DNA of 64,000 nucleotides from Palaemon carinicauda. Lineage: Eukaryota > Arthropoda > Malacostraca > Decapoda > Palaemonidae. Positions within the stretch are counted from its first letter, which is position 1, and each line of letters begins with the position of its first letter. Made by a program: the position numbers and the translations under genes. This document shows, one piece after another, positions 1 to 10,372 of this stretch. The DNA lies in NCBI RefSeq assembly GCF_036898095.1, contig NC_090768.1, positions 54,034,434 through 54,098,433 of the forward strand, given 5' to 3'. Below the pieces are notes generated by a model, which did no database searches, was not told the origin of the DNA, and saw only the letters and a list, made by a program, of their open reading frames with translations.

Positions 1-327
1 TGGTACAATACACGCACATACCCAATCTACTGGTACCATTGACAACACAAAACACACATGAAACAATCTCACCAACCATTCATGTACAGTCACACCCCCT
101 TCCTTCAACATCTCAGCTCTCACACCATCCATAATAGATGCTTTTCCTACTCTCGTTTCGTCTAGTGCTCTCCTCACTTCCTCTCTTGTAATGTCTCTCT
201 CATTCTCATCTCCCATCACCGGCACCTCAACACCTGCAACAGCCTCCCTAGTATCTTCAACATTCAGTAAACTTTCAAAATACTCCACCCACCTTTTCCT
301 TGCCTCCTCTCCTTTTAACAACTTTCC
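1..327 (-). pseudogene. LINE reverse transcriptase fragment (fingers region), cut by window edge
   Basis: The minus strand is open without a stop for 109 codons from 327 down to the window edge. It reads like the segment just before and within the first RT blocks of an RTE-like non-LTR retrotransposon: RKRWVEYFESLL, then ITREEVRRALDETRVGKA, DGVRAEMLK, and EWLVRLFHVCF..VPVDW..ACIVP. It would be the part of RT that starts the polymerase fold. The N-terminal side stops at a trinucleotide repeat (about 330-393), so this is a truncated copy. The rest lies off the left edge. The palindromes at 15.6-20.3 kb carry the C-terminal half of a similar RT, possibly the same family. The clade assignment comes from recognised wording and was not searched. 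Confidence 0.8.
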
Positions 328-869
328 ATAATGATAAGAATAAGAATAATAATAATAATGATAATTTTAATAATGATAATAATAATAATAATAGTTTGAT
401 AATTCTGATAATCCTCTGTATTCAATGCATATCAGTAGATATGCAGTCAATTGTAAAACGTATACCTTTTCTTATGTTAGGCTCAGCACCAGGCATTACT
501 GTATTCCAGAATTTTTCTTCCTAGTCATGAAACTGAATCAGTAGATCTTGAGAAGTTCAAACTTTGTGCGTTTTCTTTTTTATTAAATACTTTAACATGA
601 GTCTCATGTTATTTGTCTTACTTATTTTATATCATCTTATTTATTCCTCTTTCCCAGTTTATTCTTAACACTGTTTTTCCATAGAAAAATGCGCAATTAT
701 TTGGCTAAATCCCTACTCCACAACAATGTTGAAAAGCCACAACCAAGATGTTAACCATCCTATTTTAATGAATTTAGGTTTAAATAAACAATACCTTTTT
801 TGTTTGTATTTTATTACAATGTTGTTATAGATGAAATTTTGACCTAAACGTTTTACTTTAAAATTTCAG
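328..869. other. crumbs intron with AAT/GATAAT microsatellite
   Basis: AT-rich non-coding DNA between the LINE fragment and the first crumbs exon in the window. It starts with an imperfect trinucleotide tract of AAT and GAT type (about 330-393). It ends in a good 3' splice site, a pyrimidine-rich stretch and cag at 867-869. No gene seen. Confidence 0.7.
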
Positions 870-1015
870 ATCCATATTTAGGAGTTGCTGACAATTATAG
901 TTGCAGCTGCCCTTTTGGTTATGATGGTATCAATTGTGATGGAATTATGGATTTTTGTAATAAGAAAAAAGTCGTGTGTGTTCATGGAGAGTGTGATCAT
1001 ACCTTCGAAGGAGAG
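870..1015 (+). CDS. crb: crumbs exon: end of one EGF repeat and start of the next
   Basis: Internal exon of the apical polarity protein Crumbs. It is bounded by cag at 867-869 and gt at 1016-1017. After two bases that finish a split codon, 48 codons follow and the exon ends in phase 0. It encodes the back of an EGF module (NYSCSCPFGYDGINC) and the first four cysteines of another (DFCNKKKVVCVHGECDHTFEGE). That half module is completed in frame by the next exon (WACECTEGWQGLLC), which confirms the join. EGF repeats of this kind form the extracellular stalk of Crumbs. Earlier exons must lie left of the window, since Crumbs is normally about 2,000 residues and most of it is absent here. Confidence 0.93.
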
Positions 1016-1953
1016 GTAATTTTCTTATACAGTATACTGTAACATGTTAGTCATGAATTTCTTTTTTGTAGACGTTTACCTTAAATTCAATTAATATTTC
1101 CTGAATGCAGTCTTATTCAGCTTTTTTTTTCTGTTTAAAAAAAAGATCTTTTATGGTTTCTATACTAGTAGGATTCTTTAGTGATTTTAACAAATTCTTG
1201 ATAAATTTCCCTTCTAATGCATGATATTTTTTTTTATTGTTGCCAAAGCTATTCAGCACAAGTTTATCCAGTGTCATTCCTTTGAATTTTATCTAAAGGT
1301 TGTTCATCTTCCTTTAATAAGTTATTTTTTTCCCTGCTATGTTATAGACCATGTTGAGAAATGATACAACAAAATCCTTCTATCATTTTTTATTTTTTAT
1401 TGAATCAGTGTGCTTGCAGTTTTTCCATATGCTCCAATTATTGGTTGTTAAGCAGAATATTATTTTTCATCCATATAGCACAGTATTACCTTGGGTTACA
1501 AGTTGAATGGTTCTGGGAGCAAGCTCACAACCTAAACGTTCTTATCCGTAAATAGTTTTTCCCATAAGAAATAAAACGAATTCCTCTTGTTCATTAATAC
1601 TCGTATACTATGCACTCATTTTTATAGGTTTTGTAATGGCAATTATATCCCCTTTCATCAGAAATGAATAAAGATTTATAATTCACAATGGAACATAGAA
1701 ATAATTGACATTTTAACTCACTTTTAACTTTGAAGAGAGTCCTGGCTAGCGAGATTGGAAATAGATGCTCCCCCCATGAGAACTTCTGAATTCTTGGTCG
1801 TCTGTTTTTACACTCTTATGTTCAGTTTTGACAAGGAATCTATCTGGAGGTGACCAGAAATATTACAAAAACAAAAACGTTCTCATTCTTTCTTTTAGCC
1901 TTCCATGTATTCATTTGTTTTCAAAAAAAAACATACAGTACTTTGTTTGACAG

Positions 1954-2250
1954 GGATGGGCGTGTGAATGTACAGAAGGCTGGCAAGGGCTTTTATGTGA
2001 TGAACCAACCGATGAATGTACTCCTAATCCATGTCTACATGGAGGAACATGTTTTGATTCCCACTTGGCATATACATGTCAATGCCCCGATGGATGGAAA
2101 GGAGACAACTGTGAAGAGGATGTTGACGAATGCCAAACAGTACAATGTTTTAACGACGGGGAGTGTATTAATACGGCAGGAAGCTACTTTTGTGAATGCA
2201 CGGATAGATTTTGTGGACAAAGTTGCTCCCTACCAAATCCCTGTTTATCA
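1954..2250 (+). CDS. crb: crumbs exon: EGF repeats including a calcium-binding EGF
   Basis: Exon of 297 bases (99 codons), phase 0 at both ends, between tttgacag (to 1953) and a gtatgt donor at 2251. It completes the split EGF module, then encodes a full module (DECTPNPCLHGGTCFDSH...CQCPDGWKGDNC). A calcium-binding type follows (DVDECQTVQCFNDGECIN, then YFCECTDRFCGQSC) with the D-V-D-E and the Asn/aromatic signature of cbEGF. The last residues (LPNPCLS) open a further module that continues in exon 2557-2682. Disulfide-bonded and extracellular. A long ORF in another frame at 1850-2272 is only a shadow. Confidence 0.95.
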
Positions 2251-2556
2251 GTATGTAGTGGTGCTTTTTTAATATCTTGCTGTTTCAGCATGCCTGCCAT
2301 TGAAATTTTGATCTTGATTTTGGGATTTACTTTCGCATAAAGATTCTGCTTTGATGTAAATCTTTTCTAGGGGTATTCATTTTTACAATTAATGATAATG
2401 TTGATTTACATGTGAATAATGAAAAGCTGAGAATAGTGCTTTTTTATGGTACATAAAATACTCAATAATGTTTGCTCTATGACTAACCTCAGATGTGAGG
2501 AATTTTGTTTGATAAAACTTAGCAAGAGAAGCTCAAGATGTAAATCTCTTTTTCAG

Positions 2557-2682
2557 CACAACTGCAGTAATGATGGTATATGTGAGGCACTGTGTGATGA
2601 AACTATCACAGTCCATGGGAATAAGACAAAAGCAAACTGTAAATGTAGTGAGGGTTGGACAGGCGAATACTGTCTTGACCAG
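2557..2682 (+). CDS. crb: crumbs exon: last EGF repeat before the membrane
   Basis: Exon of 126 bases (42 codons), phase 0-0, preceded by tctctttttcag and followed by gttagt at 2683. It reads HNCSNDGICEALC, then a basic linker with a possible N-glycosylation site (HGNKTKANC), then CKCSEGWTGEYCLDQ. Joined to the previous exon's NPCLS it forms one EGF module with a longer than usual middle loop. This is the membrane-proximal EGF of the Crumbs ectodomain. Confidence 0.93.
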
Positions 2683-2916
2683 GTTAGTCGGAATTTTATA
2701 TTTATCAGTCTCCTATTTTCTGTGTATCTAAATTCTTTATAAACTAAATCCTTGTAATGCAGTGCTTAACCTTGAATTTTATACACTAAATGATACATTC
2801 AAGGAACCAAATGTTCATTCTGAAAAGTATGGAAGGGAGTTAGAAGTACATTTAAATCATCTCTCTATTTATTAAATGGATGAAATATATAATTCAATTC
2901 AATTTTTTTTTCACAG

Positions 2917-3063
2917 GATTTCCTATCTGATGTTGAGTTAGCTATCATCATTGGATGTGTGGTTGGATTAATGTTGATTAGTGCCATTGTTGGTTTGACG
3001 GTATTCTTCATGATGGCCAAGAAGAAGCGTCAGACAAGAGGAACGTACTCTCCAAGCAGACAG
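2917..3063 (+). CDS. crb: crumbs exon: transmembrane helix and FERM-binding juxtamembrane tail
   Basis: Exon of 147 bases (49 codons), phase 0-0, preceded by a long T tract and cacag at 2912-2916. It encodes a short acidic stem (DFLSDVE), one hydrophobic helix of about 25 residues (from LAIIIGCVVGL to VFFMM), a stop-transfer cluster (AKKKR) and QTRGTYSPSRQ. The RGTYSPS segment matches the invariant juxtamembrane motif of Crumbs proteins. In the family it binds FERM proteins (Yurt, Moesin, Expanded), and aPKC phosphorylates the threonines. Two donors lie six bases apart (gtcagt at 3064, gtaagt at 3070). The first gives the usual tail sequence; the second would add Val-Ser. The companion tail exon lies 18.7 kb downstream. 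Confidence 0.97.
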
Positions 3064-3734
3064 GTCAGTGTAAGTTTGGTTTTGCAGGAAAAGATTGCAA
3101 GCTGATTTTCATACGATTTCTAGAGGAGACATCTTCAAGAGGACTTCTGCCTTTAGCTCTCTTGCTGGGCTTGATTATAATATTGGAAATGAATGACAAA
3201 TATGAGACTTAAGGATTGATATCTGATGCATATGACATTTCTCCATTCAGTTAATATGCAATGTTGCACATTATATCCAAATTAACAAGATGAAGAATTG
3301 AAAAAGAATAGATAACATTTCTTACACTTGTAAATTATTCAACTTCCTATTTCTTTACTTGTAGGTATGTAGCCCTTATTTATGGTTTAAGAGTGCTTTC
3401 TAGGACTTTGATTATACTTTTGAAATATCATAAACACCATTATTGAAATGTTTGTCATTCCTCACCATCTTTAGGTTTCTAAAAGTTTGGCTGTAACACA
3501 ATGGCACTTTGCAGTAAAGGTGTAAATATGCTTGAGTTACTTAGGGAAGTATTTTTGGAAATGCTATTAGAAGGTAGTGTCAGACATGAGAAGTTTAGTG
3601 ACAAATCATAAGCTGTGAATATTATGGTTAACACTTTTGTAGTGGGTGCTTTTTCCAAGATGGAAGACTTTTACGTCTCTTCCGGTTTTCTTTCAGTTTT
3701 GTATCTTTTGATACAATCTAACTTTTTATTTCAG

Positions 3735-3788
3735 GATTTTGGAGTTGTTTGTTCTCCGAACAAAATGAAGATAACTAGTTGCATTTAA
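3735..3788 (+). CDS. possible alternative crumbs terminal exon (weak)
   Basis: A pyrimidine-rich stretch ends in cag at 3732-3734, and an open frame in phase 0 follows for 17 codons to TAA at 3786. It would replace the ERLI tail with DFGVVCSPNKMKITSCI. The predicted end S-C-I has the general form of a class I PDZ ligand (S/T-x-hydrophobic), but a short phase-0 open stretch after an AG is common by chance. Weak candidate. Confidence 0.15.
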   Translation, partial: DFGVVCSPNKMKITSCI

Positions 3789-4141
3789 TCGTATAAAGGG
3801 AAAACCTTGTGGAACGTTAATGATGATGAATTTGCCTTTTTAGAAATTGATTTCCAGTATTTTTTTGCAATTACCTATTTCATTGCATTTAGAATTGCTC
3901 ATCTTGCAGATGTACTTGAATATGGTTATCATTAGAGGTTTAAAGAATCACGTTAGTCATAGTACTATGTTATCCAGAAATGCAACAGAAAAGTTCATTT
4001 TTAGATAATACACCATTCCTTATTGACAATTTCCAAAAACAAGCTTTCAACTTTCATCAGTTGCATATCAAGAAAAGGGCATCTTAACATCTTAATGTGC
4101 TTATATAATTTGTTCTATTATTTCTCATGTTGTATATAGTT

Positions 4142-4240
4142 TATTACTCCTCTATTTCCATTCTGCACCGGGCTGTTTTCCCTGTAAGAGCCCTCGAGCT
4201 TATAGCACCTGCTTTTCCAACTAGGGTTGAAATGCTACAT
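4142..4240 (-). repeat. fragment of the 640-bp interspersed shrimp repeat
   Basis: On the minus strand it matches the well-kept copies at 26150 and 37196-37838. Shared landmarks are a ctagttggaaaagca block, 'ctataagc', then 'ggaaaacagcccggtg'. About 100 bases survive, with many changes. Confidence 0.55.
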
Positions 4241-4328
4241 CAGATCATTCTTCTAATTATTTATTGACTGACATTTATATATATACAGCATATGATATTG
4301 GAACCTTAAATACCTTTTATGGGAAGCA

Positions 4329-4631
4329 TTAACCCTTTTACCCCCAATGGACGTACTGGTACGTTTCACAAAACTCATCCCTTTACCCCCATGGACATAC
4401 CGGTACGTCCTTGCAAAAAAATGGTTTTTACGTTTTTTGCATATTTTTGATAATTTATGAGAAACTTCAGGCATTTTCCAAAATGATGAGACCAACCTGA
4501 CCTCTCTATGGCAAAAATTAATGCTGTTAGAGCAATTTAAAAAAAACATATTGCAAAATATGCTTGAAAAAAAAAACGCCTGGGGGTTAAGGGTTGGAAA
4601 GTTCCAAATAGTGTTGGGGTAAAAGGGATAA
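4329..4631. mobile_element. MITE-like element with 18-19 bp terminal inverted repeats
   Basis: The left end (4329-4347, TTAACCCTTTTACCCCCAA) is the near reverse complement of the right end (4614-4631), giving an element of about 303 bp with no coding capacity. Just inside the left end the block CCCTTTTACCCCCAATGGAC..GGTACGT recurs in changed form at about 4379-4410, a sub-terminal direct repeat. The terminal TTA/TAA could be part of a target duplication. The family was not identified. Confidence 0.6.
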
Positions 4632-5066
4632 AGAATGAATAACTTCTTTCATCCAAAGGAAGTACAGTAGGTACATGGTCACAAGAAACTGTAGTGACTT
4701 AGATTTGGATGACTCCAAAAATATAATGGAGTTTTGAGAAAACTAATGCAATCAGCAATGCAAATAAAGCACGAAGAATGAAAAAGACTTGCTAAGTATT
4801 AGCAGTTATATCCTTTATATCAAGCACTGTATTGTGTACTGCTTTGTATCAATGCAAATTGTAGTCCAGCACTGTAACCCTGAACCAGTTGACAATGCAT
4901 AACCTGATATCTCAAACTTTTGCAACTGGATTTGATTTAGAGTCGGCATTTTAAAGAACATGCAGTAGCTGCTTTGAATAATGCTTTTAAACTCCCTATT
5001 GCTAATTAGTTTTATCTATGGCTGTGTTGTACAGTATCAATGTTCATGTCTATGCTGTTCCTTCAG

Positions 5067-5168
5067 GAGAAAATATTCAACAAAAAACGTCATTTAAGTG
5101 AACATGATGACGGGAGTGATTCCTTGGTAATCTCAGTGACATCATATACGTACTACAAAGCAGCATGA
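5067..5168 (+). CDS. possible alternative crumbs tail exon (cassette or terminal)
   Basis: A strong 3' splice site (tatgctgttccttcag, to 5066) is followed by a phase-0 frame: EKIFNKKRHLSEHDDGSDSL up to a gtaatc at 5127. If that donor is used the segment is a 60-base cassette that keeps frame with both the upstream tail exon and the ERLI exon. If it is skipped, the frame runs on (VISVTSYTYYKAA) to TGA at 5166-5168, giving an alternative C-terminus of 33 residues without ERLI. The composition (basic cluster, then acidic/Ser-rich stretch) looks protein-like, but I know of no published counterpart. Confidence 0.35.
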   Translation, partial: EKIFNKKRHLSEHDDGSDSLVISVTSYTYYKAA

Positions 5169-5599
5169 ATGCTAGATCAGGTATGACTTGAATCTTACAT
5201 CATAGTATAGTAAGAATTTCATGGTGCAAGTAATGGACATGAAAATTCTTTGACAATGTCATTTCTTGGACAAAAACATGAGCTCGGTACTGAATTAAAC
5301 GGATATAAAGTAAGCAGACGGTTAGTTTTCACCGAAGTTTGAATTCTCGACCCTCTAATAAAATGTGGAATTAAAATAAATCCTGGGAATCCCTTGTATG
5401 GTAGAGTATGTTACCATTTTGTATTTACTCTGAAATAGAAGAACTCAGTGAAATGTTTCATATTTTGTTTTGGGCTACATCTGGAAGATACAAAGAAACA
5501 CTGATTTTATTTAGAAAGGTCATCATGTCAAGGTAGTGTAATTATTATTGGTTATGAAGTGAATAGATTCCCATAACTGGCAAAACAATGTTATTTCTC

Positions 5600-5715
5600 A
5601 TTTATAATTTACTTTACTTTTCTTATTTCCTTTCTGAACTGCTCTCCCTGTTGAAACCCTTGGGCATATAGCAATTTGCTTTCCAATATAGGGTTGTCTT
5701 GATTCATAATAATGA
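5600..5715 (-). repeat. decayed fragment of the 640-bp interspersed repeat
   Basis: The minus strand shows the same block order as the better copies: 'aaccctatattggaaagca', 'ctatatgccca', then 'caacagggagagcag'. Heavily mutated. Confidence 0.45.
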
Positions 5716-7793
5716 TATATCTTAATAGCAAATGAATTTAGTTTGCCGTACAACAAAGGTTTAGATCTATCAACCCCCAGACCAATGGATTACAGTACTG
5801 CTTAGTGTAGCTTGTGCAGCATGCTGGAGACAGTAGTAAAAGTTCTTTGTAGTACATTAATATGTGCATTTCCTTCAGCTGTATTGTATTTTGCATATTA
5901 TACAGTATCTTATCTGTAACTAAGCTGTTCTTGTTGAGTTATCCAGTTTACACATCTTATTCAAGAACATCTTTGAGGCATTCCCAAGGAGAATTCCAAG
6001 ATGCCATATGGCAATTCTAATACAGTCTAGTTTATTAAGAATGAATATAGTTCGGGTTCTCATAACTAGTTGCCAGAGATTTAACCTCTTCCCTTATAAC
6101 ATTCACAGTATAAAATTTATAATTGCAACTGTAACCCACCTAGAGCCTCCATTATGCTCATATGAATTACAGTAATAAACAAATAATTTAGTATTTATCA
6201 GGCAATGTTTGTCTCCTAAATATTCATCATCATTAACGTTGTCAGATCTTACTTTTTCGGGGTTAAACTTAACTTTGTTATCCTCACTCTAATCAGCCCT
6301 ATGCACTTTCTGCCTGAATTCTACCGCTTGATTTGAGCAAGCGTGGTTCATCTATGTTATATCTGGACCTATCCAATTGCATTGGAGTACTGTATTCTAA
6401 AACCTATAGATTGGAAGGTTATCCCAATGATATACAAATACTGTATCAATACTGTTTACAGTATCCTCCTGTATATGATCTAAATTACGATTCAATTTTA
6501 GGCTTGGATATTATGCGGAAAGATTTTTGTTTCTTTTCCATAGTATTTCATCTCAGTGGCAGGCTTAGCTGGGAAACAAAAAAATTCTAGGGGTTAGAGG
6601 CTTTATGACATGTTTTTGTTAAAATATTTCCATTATTGTTTGTTAAAGTTTATGTAATTATTATAGTCTTAGATATTGCTATAAGGTAGGTAGGTTCTGC
6701 CAATCCAATTCATCAAATTAGAAATTTCTCCAACCCATCAATCTCAGGGAGCCTTCATTCATAGTTTGACTGCCCTGAGATGTGCTAACAGTGACTAGTC
6801 AAGCAGTCATGCTTTTGACCTATGGTTTGGTTGTAATTATGCATGTCTGAGGGCTGTGAACACTTTAGTTCGGGTAATTCTATTTCTTTGTTTAAGTTGT
6901 AAGGGGTCCATTCTAAATTCTTTACAGTCAGACCTTAAGTTTTTTTCTTTTGCTTTAGACATTGTTCCTTGGTTTTGGTGTTTATGAGCAATCTCCTTTT
7001 AAATTCCAGTAGGTTCCTTATTACAGATCTTAGTACTTAACCCCTGTCATCGTTCAATTACCCCAGTTCATCTATCTTTGATCCTAATTATACAATCCAC
7101 TTTATGGTTTTAGATATTTAGCTATTTTTGGTACCACAGCTTTTTTATTAGCTTATTCCAGATGTGACCAGATTATAGAATGTTCTCCAGAGCTTGAGCC
7201 TCAGAACTTTTTCAGAAAAGGGGTCAAATACTTCTTTGTAGAACAGATTTACGCCTCATATTTTAACTTGCTGTTCGTTCTTAATTGTACCACAAGGTTT
7301 TTATTGCTGTACACATTAAAATGTGTAAGCAAACTTGTCAAGATAGCAGTTATTTAAGATCTGCATTGCCTTTATGTCCTTTGTAGAGATGAATAGTCCC
7401 ATATTGTGTTATAGTGTCCCATACACTATCTTGGAATTGCCTGTAACATTTGCCTGGCATGGTCTGCCAAACAACTGGCCCAATATGAGAACAGAAAGAT
7501 ATATCAGGCATGAAGACTAGCATTTTGCTATTAAAGATTATCCAGTTTTGTTTCCTGGTCAGCATCTGGACTATCATCTTTCATTAAGACCATCTTGCAA
7601 TGTCTGTGCCCCTTGCAAAATCTGACAAACACTAAATGTGAATACTAAATGATTGATGCACTTTGATTTGCATAAACTGTTTCCTCATCCCCTGGCTCTT
7701 GCTTGGTTACTACCCACTGATGTGCGAAAAACATTGTGAATGAACAGTCGTTCTTACCAATCTTGCTTTCTTGGGCACGACACCAAAATACTT

Positions 7794-8161
7794 AAGCTTA
7801 GGGAGCATACGTATGGTTCAGTAGGGTTCTGTGGTTGTAAAGCTTAGGGAACATACGTATGGTCCAGTAGGGTTCTGTGGTTGTAAAGCTTAGGGAACAT
7901 ACGTATGGTCCAGTAGGGTTCTGTGGTTGTAAAGCTTAGGGAACATACGTATGGTCCAGTAGGGTTCTGTGGTTGTAAAGCTTAGGGAACATACGTATGG
8001 TCCAGTAGGGTTCTGTGGTTGTAAAGCTTAGGGAACATACGTATGGTCCAGTAGGGTTCTGTGGTTGTAAAGCTTAGGGAACATACGTATGGTCCAGTAG
8101 GGTTCTGTGGTTGTAAAGCTTAGGGAACATACGTATGGTTCAGTAGGGTTCTGTGGTTGTA
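7794..8161. repeat. 46-bp tandem repeat, eight copies
   Basis: Eight head-to-tail units of exactly 46 bp begin at 7794, 7840, 7886, 7932, 7978, 8024, 8070 and 8116. Each unit opens with AAGCTTAGGG, contains the 10-bp palindrome CATACGTATG, and closes with GGGTTCTGTGGTTGT. The six inner units are the same at the positions I compared. The first and last units carry TTCAG where the inner ones have TCCAG, and the first also has GAGC for GAAC. This pattern points to recent homogenisation of the inside of the array. It lies in the crumbs intron. Confidence 0.95.
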
Positions 8162-8690
8162 AAGTTTGTATGAAAAATATTTTCATTTGGTTTACTGCTA
8201 ACATCCAGTCATTTTCTGAGCTCCATTGTATTTTCCAAGTACTGTATAGTGAACCTAGTGTTACAGATATTCATTCCATTGAAAAACTTAATGACTGTAC
8301 TATTTTTAAAACCTATTAAAATAAGCACAAAGTTTATATGTTATACTTAATTAGTTTAGTAAGTTTTGTAACTTATGCTTCTCAACTTAATACAGTATGG
8401 TTATTTGATTTTGTTTTAATTATTGTACTTAAATTCTCACAAATTGTATTTTTCTCCCTACTTTTTATTTATAGAATTTCTTTTTAGGTTTTAATTACAA
8501 GTTTTTCAGTTAACTTTGCTACTGTATTTGATTTGCAATATTTTGGTTTCTGGATTCATTGAAAATCTCTGCTTACTGCAGTTGCAGATTGATATTTGTT
8601 TCTACACAGATATAAACCATCTTTCTTTAATTAGCATATGATTTCAGTCAAGCTTAGAACTCGGTTGATTGTGTTTTGTAATGAGGTGCC
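8162..8690 (+). other. AT-rich crumbs intron
   Basis: Low-complexity T-rich intron DNA with no feature I can support. Confidence 0.6.
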
Positions 8691-10372
8691 AGTAGTTACA
8701 GGAGGGGTCTCTCTCTTCTCGTGGGCCCCTTGACCACGCACTCCTGAGATCTGGCAATTTTAGGAACCTTTTCCCCCAAGGGATCCTGGATCACATACAA
8801 GCAAATCTTTGTTTGCGATCATACTTGCTCACCTCTACATGCTCATGGATTCCTCCATGTTATCAGTCAGGAATGCCTGTTGGCACACAAGCTTGCTTAC
8901 TTGTGATTATGTATTCTCACCTTTAAGAGACTACTTGCATTTTCCTGATCATGCCCACTCTCCTAGGACATTACAGTTTTTTTAACCACACACGCTTATG
9001 ATTAAGCTTCGGACAATGAACTAAATTCACCTTGGGAAGGCACACTTCTAGAAGAATGTACTGCTATTCCCCCTGTCCTCTCCTTATACAGACAAGCGCA
9101 ATAGTATATGTGCACCCTTCCATCTTCAGGTGGAAATTTCTTGACAGAACTTGAAGGTTCTATGCATTAGAACTCCCCCCTAGTAGTGCACACTCGCATA
9201 CCAACAAAAGTCCATGCTATTTGGAGGAGACATATCCTCAACTGCGTAAGTGTATGATCACCTGCAGAATCTCCCTCGGCAGTTCGATTTTACCATTCTA
9301 GATGCTCACATTCATCTCAGACCAAGATCATTCTCCATAGGGTTAAGTGCATCTCTGGACATGCACCATCAGGCATTTGTGAATTCTCTGGGTTTCACAA
9401 GATTACCCATTCTAAGGTGTGTTCTTCTTTATAGAAATAGTAGGAATATCTATACCAGGCACAGGATAGAGCATCAGAGACTACATTACTAGCAGTGACT
9501 CAACAATCTCCAGTTCACAAGTCCTTCACTTAAAGCCCTCACTCAATAGACCTGGCATGCAAAAAGTCATGGACCTCTCTTCATCATAGGAAGTCTCATT
9601 ACGGATGAGGAGTTTCAAGCAATCATGCCCTCTGACAGAGCTCAGACCATGAGATTCAGACATTACCTATGACCTCAGCTCTTATAAAACATATCCATAC
9701 GAACCCGCATAGTATGGTCTTCGACAAGGATCTCTTGCTACTAGCCCTGGCCTCGGCTAAACTGGTTAGTGAAGTTGATGAATTGTCAAACACTGTGCAG
9801 TATCCCACACCGTGAGTTGGATGAAAGTCTCCCTTCCCTGTGTACCTGAATTTATAAGCCTGAACCCTGCCATTCACGACCCTAGATTTGAGTTCTTCTC
9901 TATTTCTTCATTCCAGGAAGCATATGAGGATTCAAATTAGTTGCTTTTTTGTCCTGTGAGGGTACTAAGATGCAGTCCAAAGTGTACATAACCCATTAGG
10001 CAATAAATCAAAAACCTGTTCATTGGTAGAGGGAGGGGCAAGAAGAAAATTCTCAAAGAACACCATCTGCAAACTTCAAAGCTCATAACCAGAGGGCAGG
10101 AACACCGAATGGTTAGAGACCGGACAGAACCATCCCAAGCTTGCGTCTATGAAGGCAAAAGAATAGGAGCTACATTAGCCTTCAAAAGTAACTGGTCACT
10201 AGGGGAAGTTTTGGAGACAGGAGTCTGGAAGTTCCAGATGAGCTCCACAGCCTACACCTTTCAGCATGTTCTCCCTGGGACCTGTGGTAGCTGCTCAGCA
10301 GGTAGTGTAGTCTTAGCTCCTCACAGGAGAAGCATTACGTACATGATAACAGTTGCGATATCAATCTAGGTT
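8690..10372 (+). pseudogene. decayed DIRS-like retroelement, tyrosine recombinase end
   Basis: More GC-rich than the surrounding intron. Two stretches match the recombinase ORF of crustacean DIRS-like elements. At about 9715-9805 the frame reads LLLLALASAKLVSEVDELSN, the box that carries the first catalytic Arg in the family (AKRVSE in DIRS-2 here); here that Arg is Leu. At about 10109-10369 it reads CVYEGKRIGATLAFKSNWSL, then VLETGVWKFQMSSTAY, covering the H/K-x-x-R box and the nucleophile Tyr region, with the usual His altered. Many stops and frameshifts separate them. The 5' part (8690-9700) is presumably the preceding RNase H/linker region but I cannot read a domain in it. Inserted in the crumbs intron in sense orientation. 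Confidence 0.65.

Larger units (their letters stand above)
3064..4328 (+). other. start of the 18.7-kb crumbs tail intron
   Basis: AT-rich intron DNA with no firm gene. One possible alternative terminal exon (3735-3788) is listed separately. A decayed minus-strand copy of the interspersed 640-bp repeat occupies about 4142-4240. Confidence 0.7.
4632..7793 (+). other. crumbs intron, mostly unique AT-rich DNA
   Basis: No confident gene. It contains a possible alternative crumbs exon (5067-5168) and a decayed repeat copy (5600-5715). The short ORFs at 6333-6590 (+) and 7350-7577 (-) have no recognisable domain and look like chance. Confidence 0.6.

Noticed and set aside
1850..2272. Open frame of 140 codons overlapping the EGF exon on the plus strand
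   Set aside because: Out-of-frame shadow of the crumbs exon 1954-2250; the EGF cysteine pattern is only in the exon's phase.
7794..8161. CRISPR array
   Set aside because: The 46-bp units are directly adjacent with no variable spacers, and the genome is animal; it is a tandem satellite.
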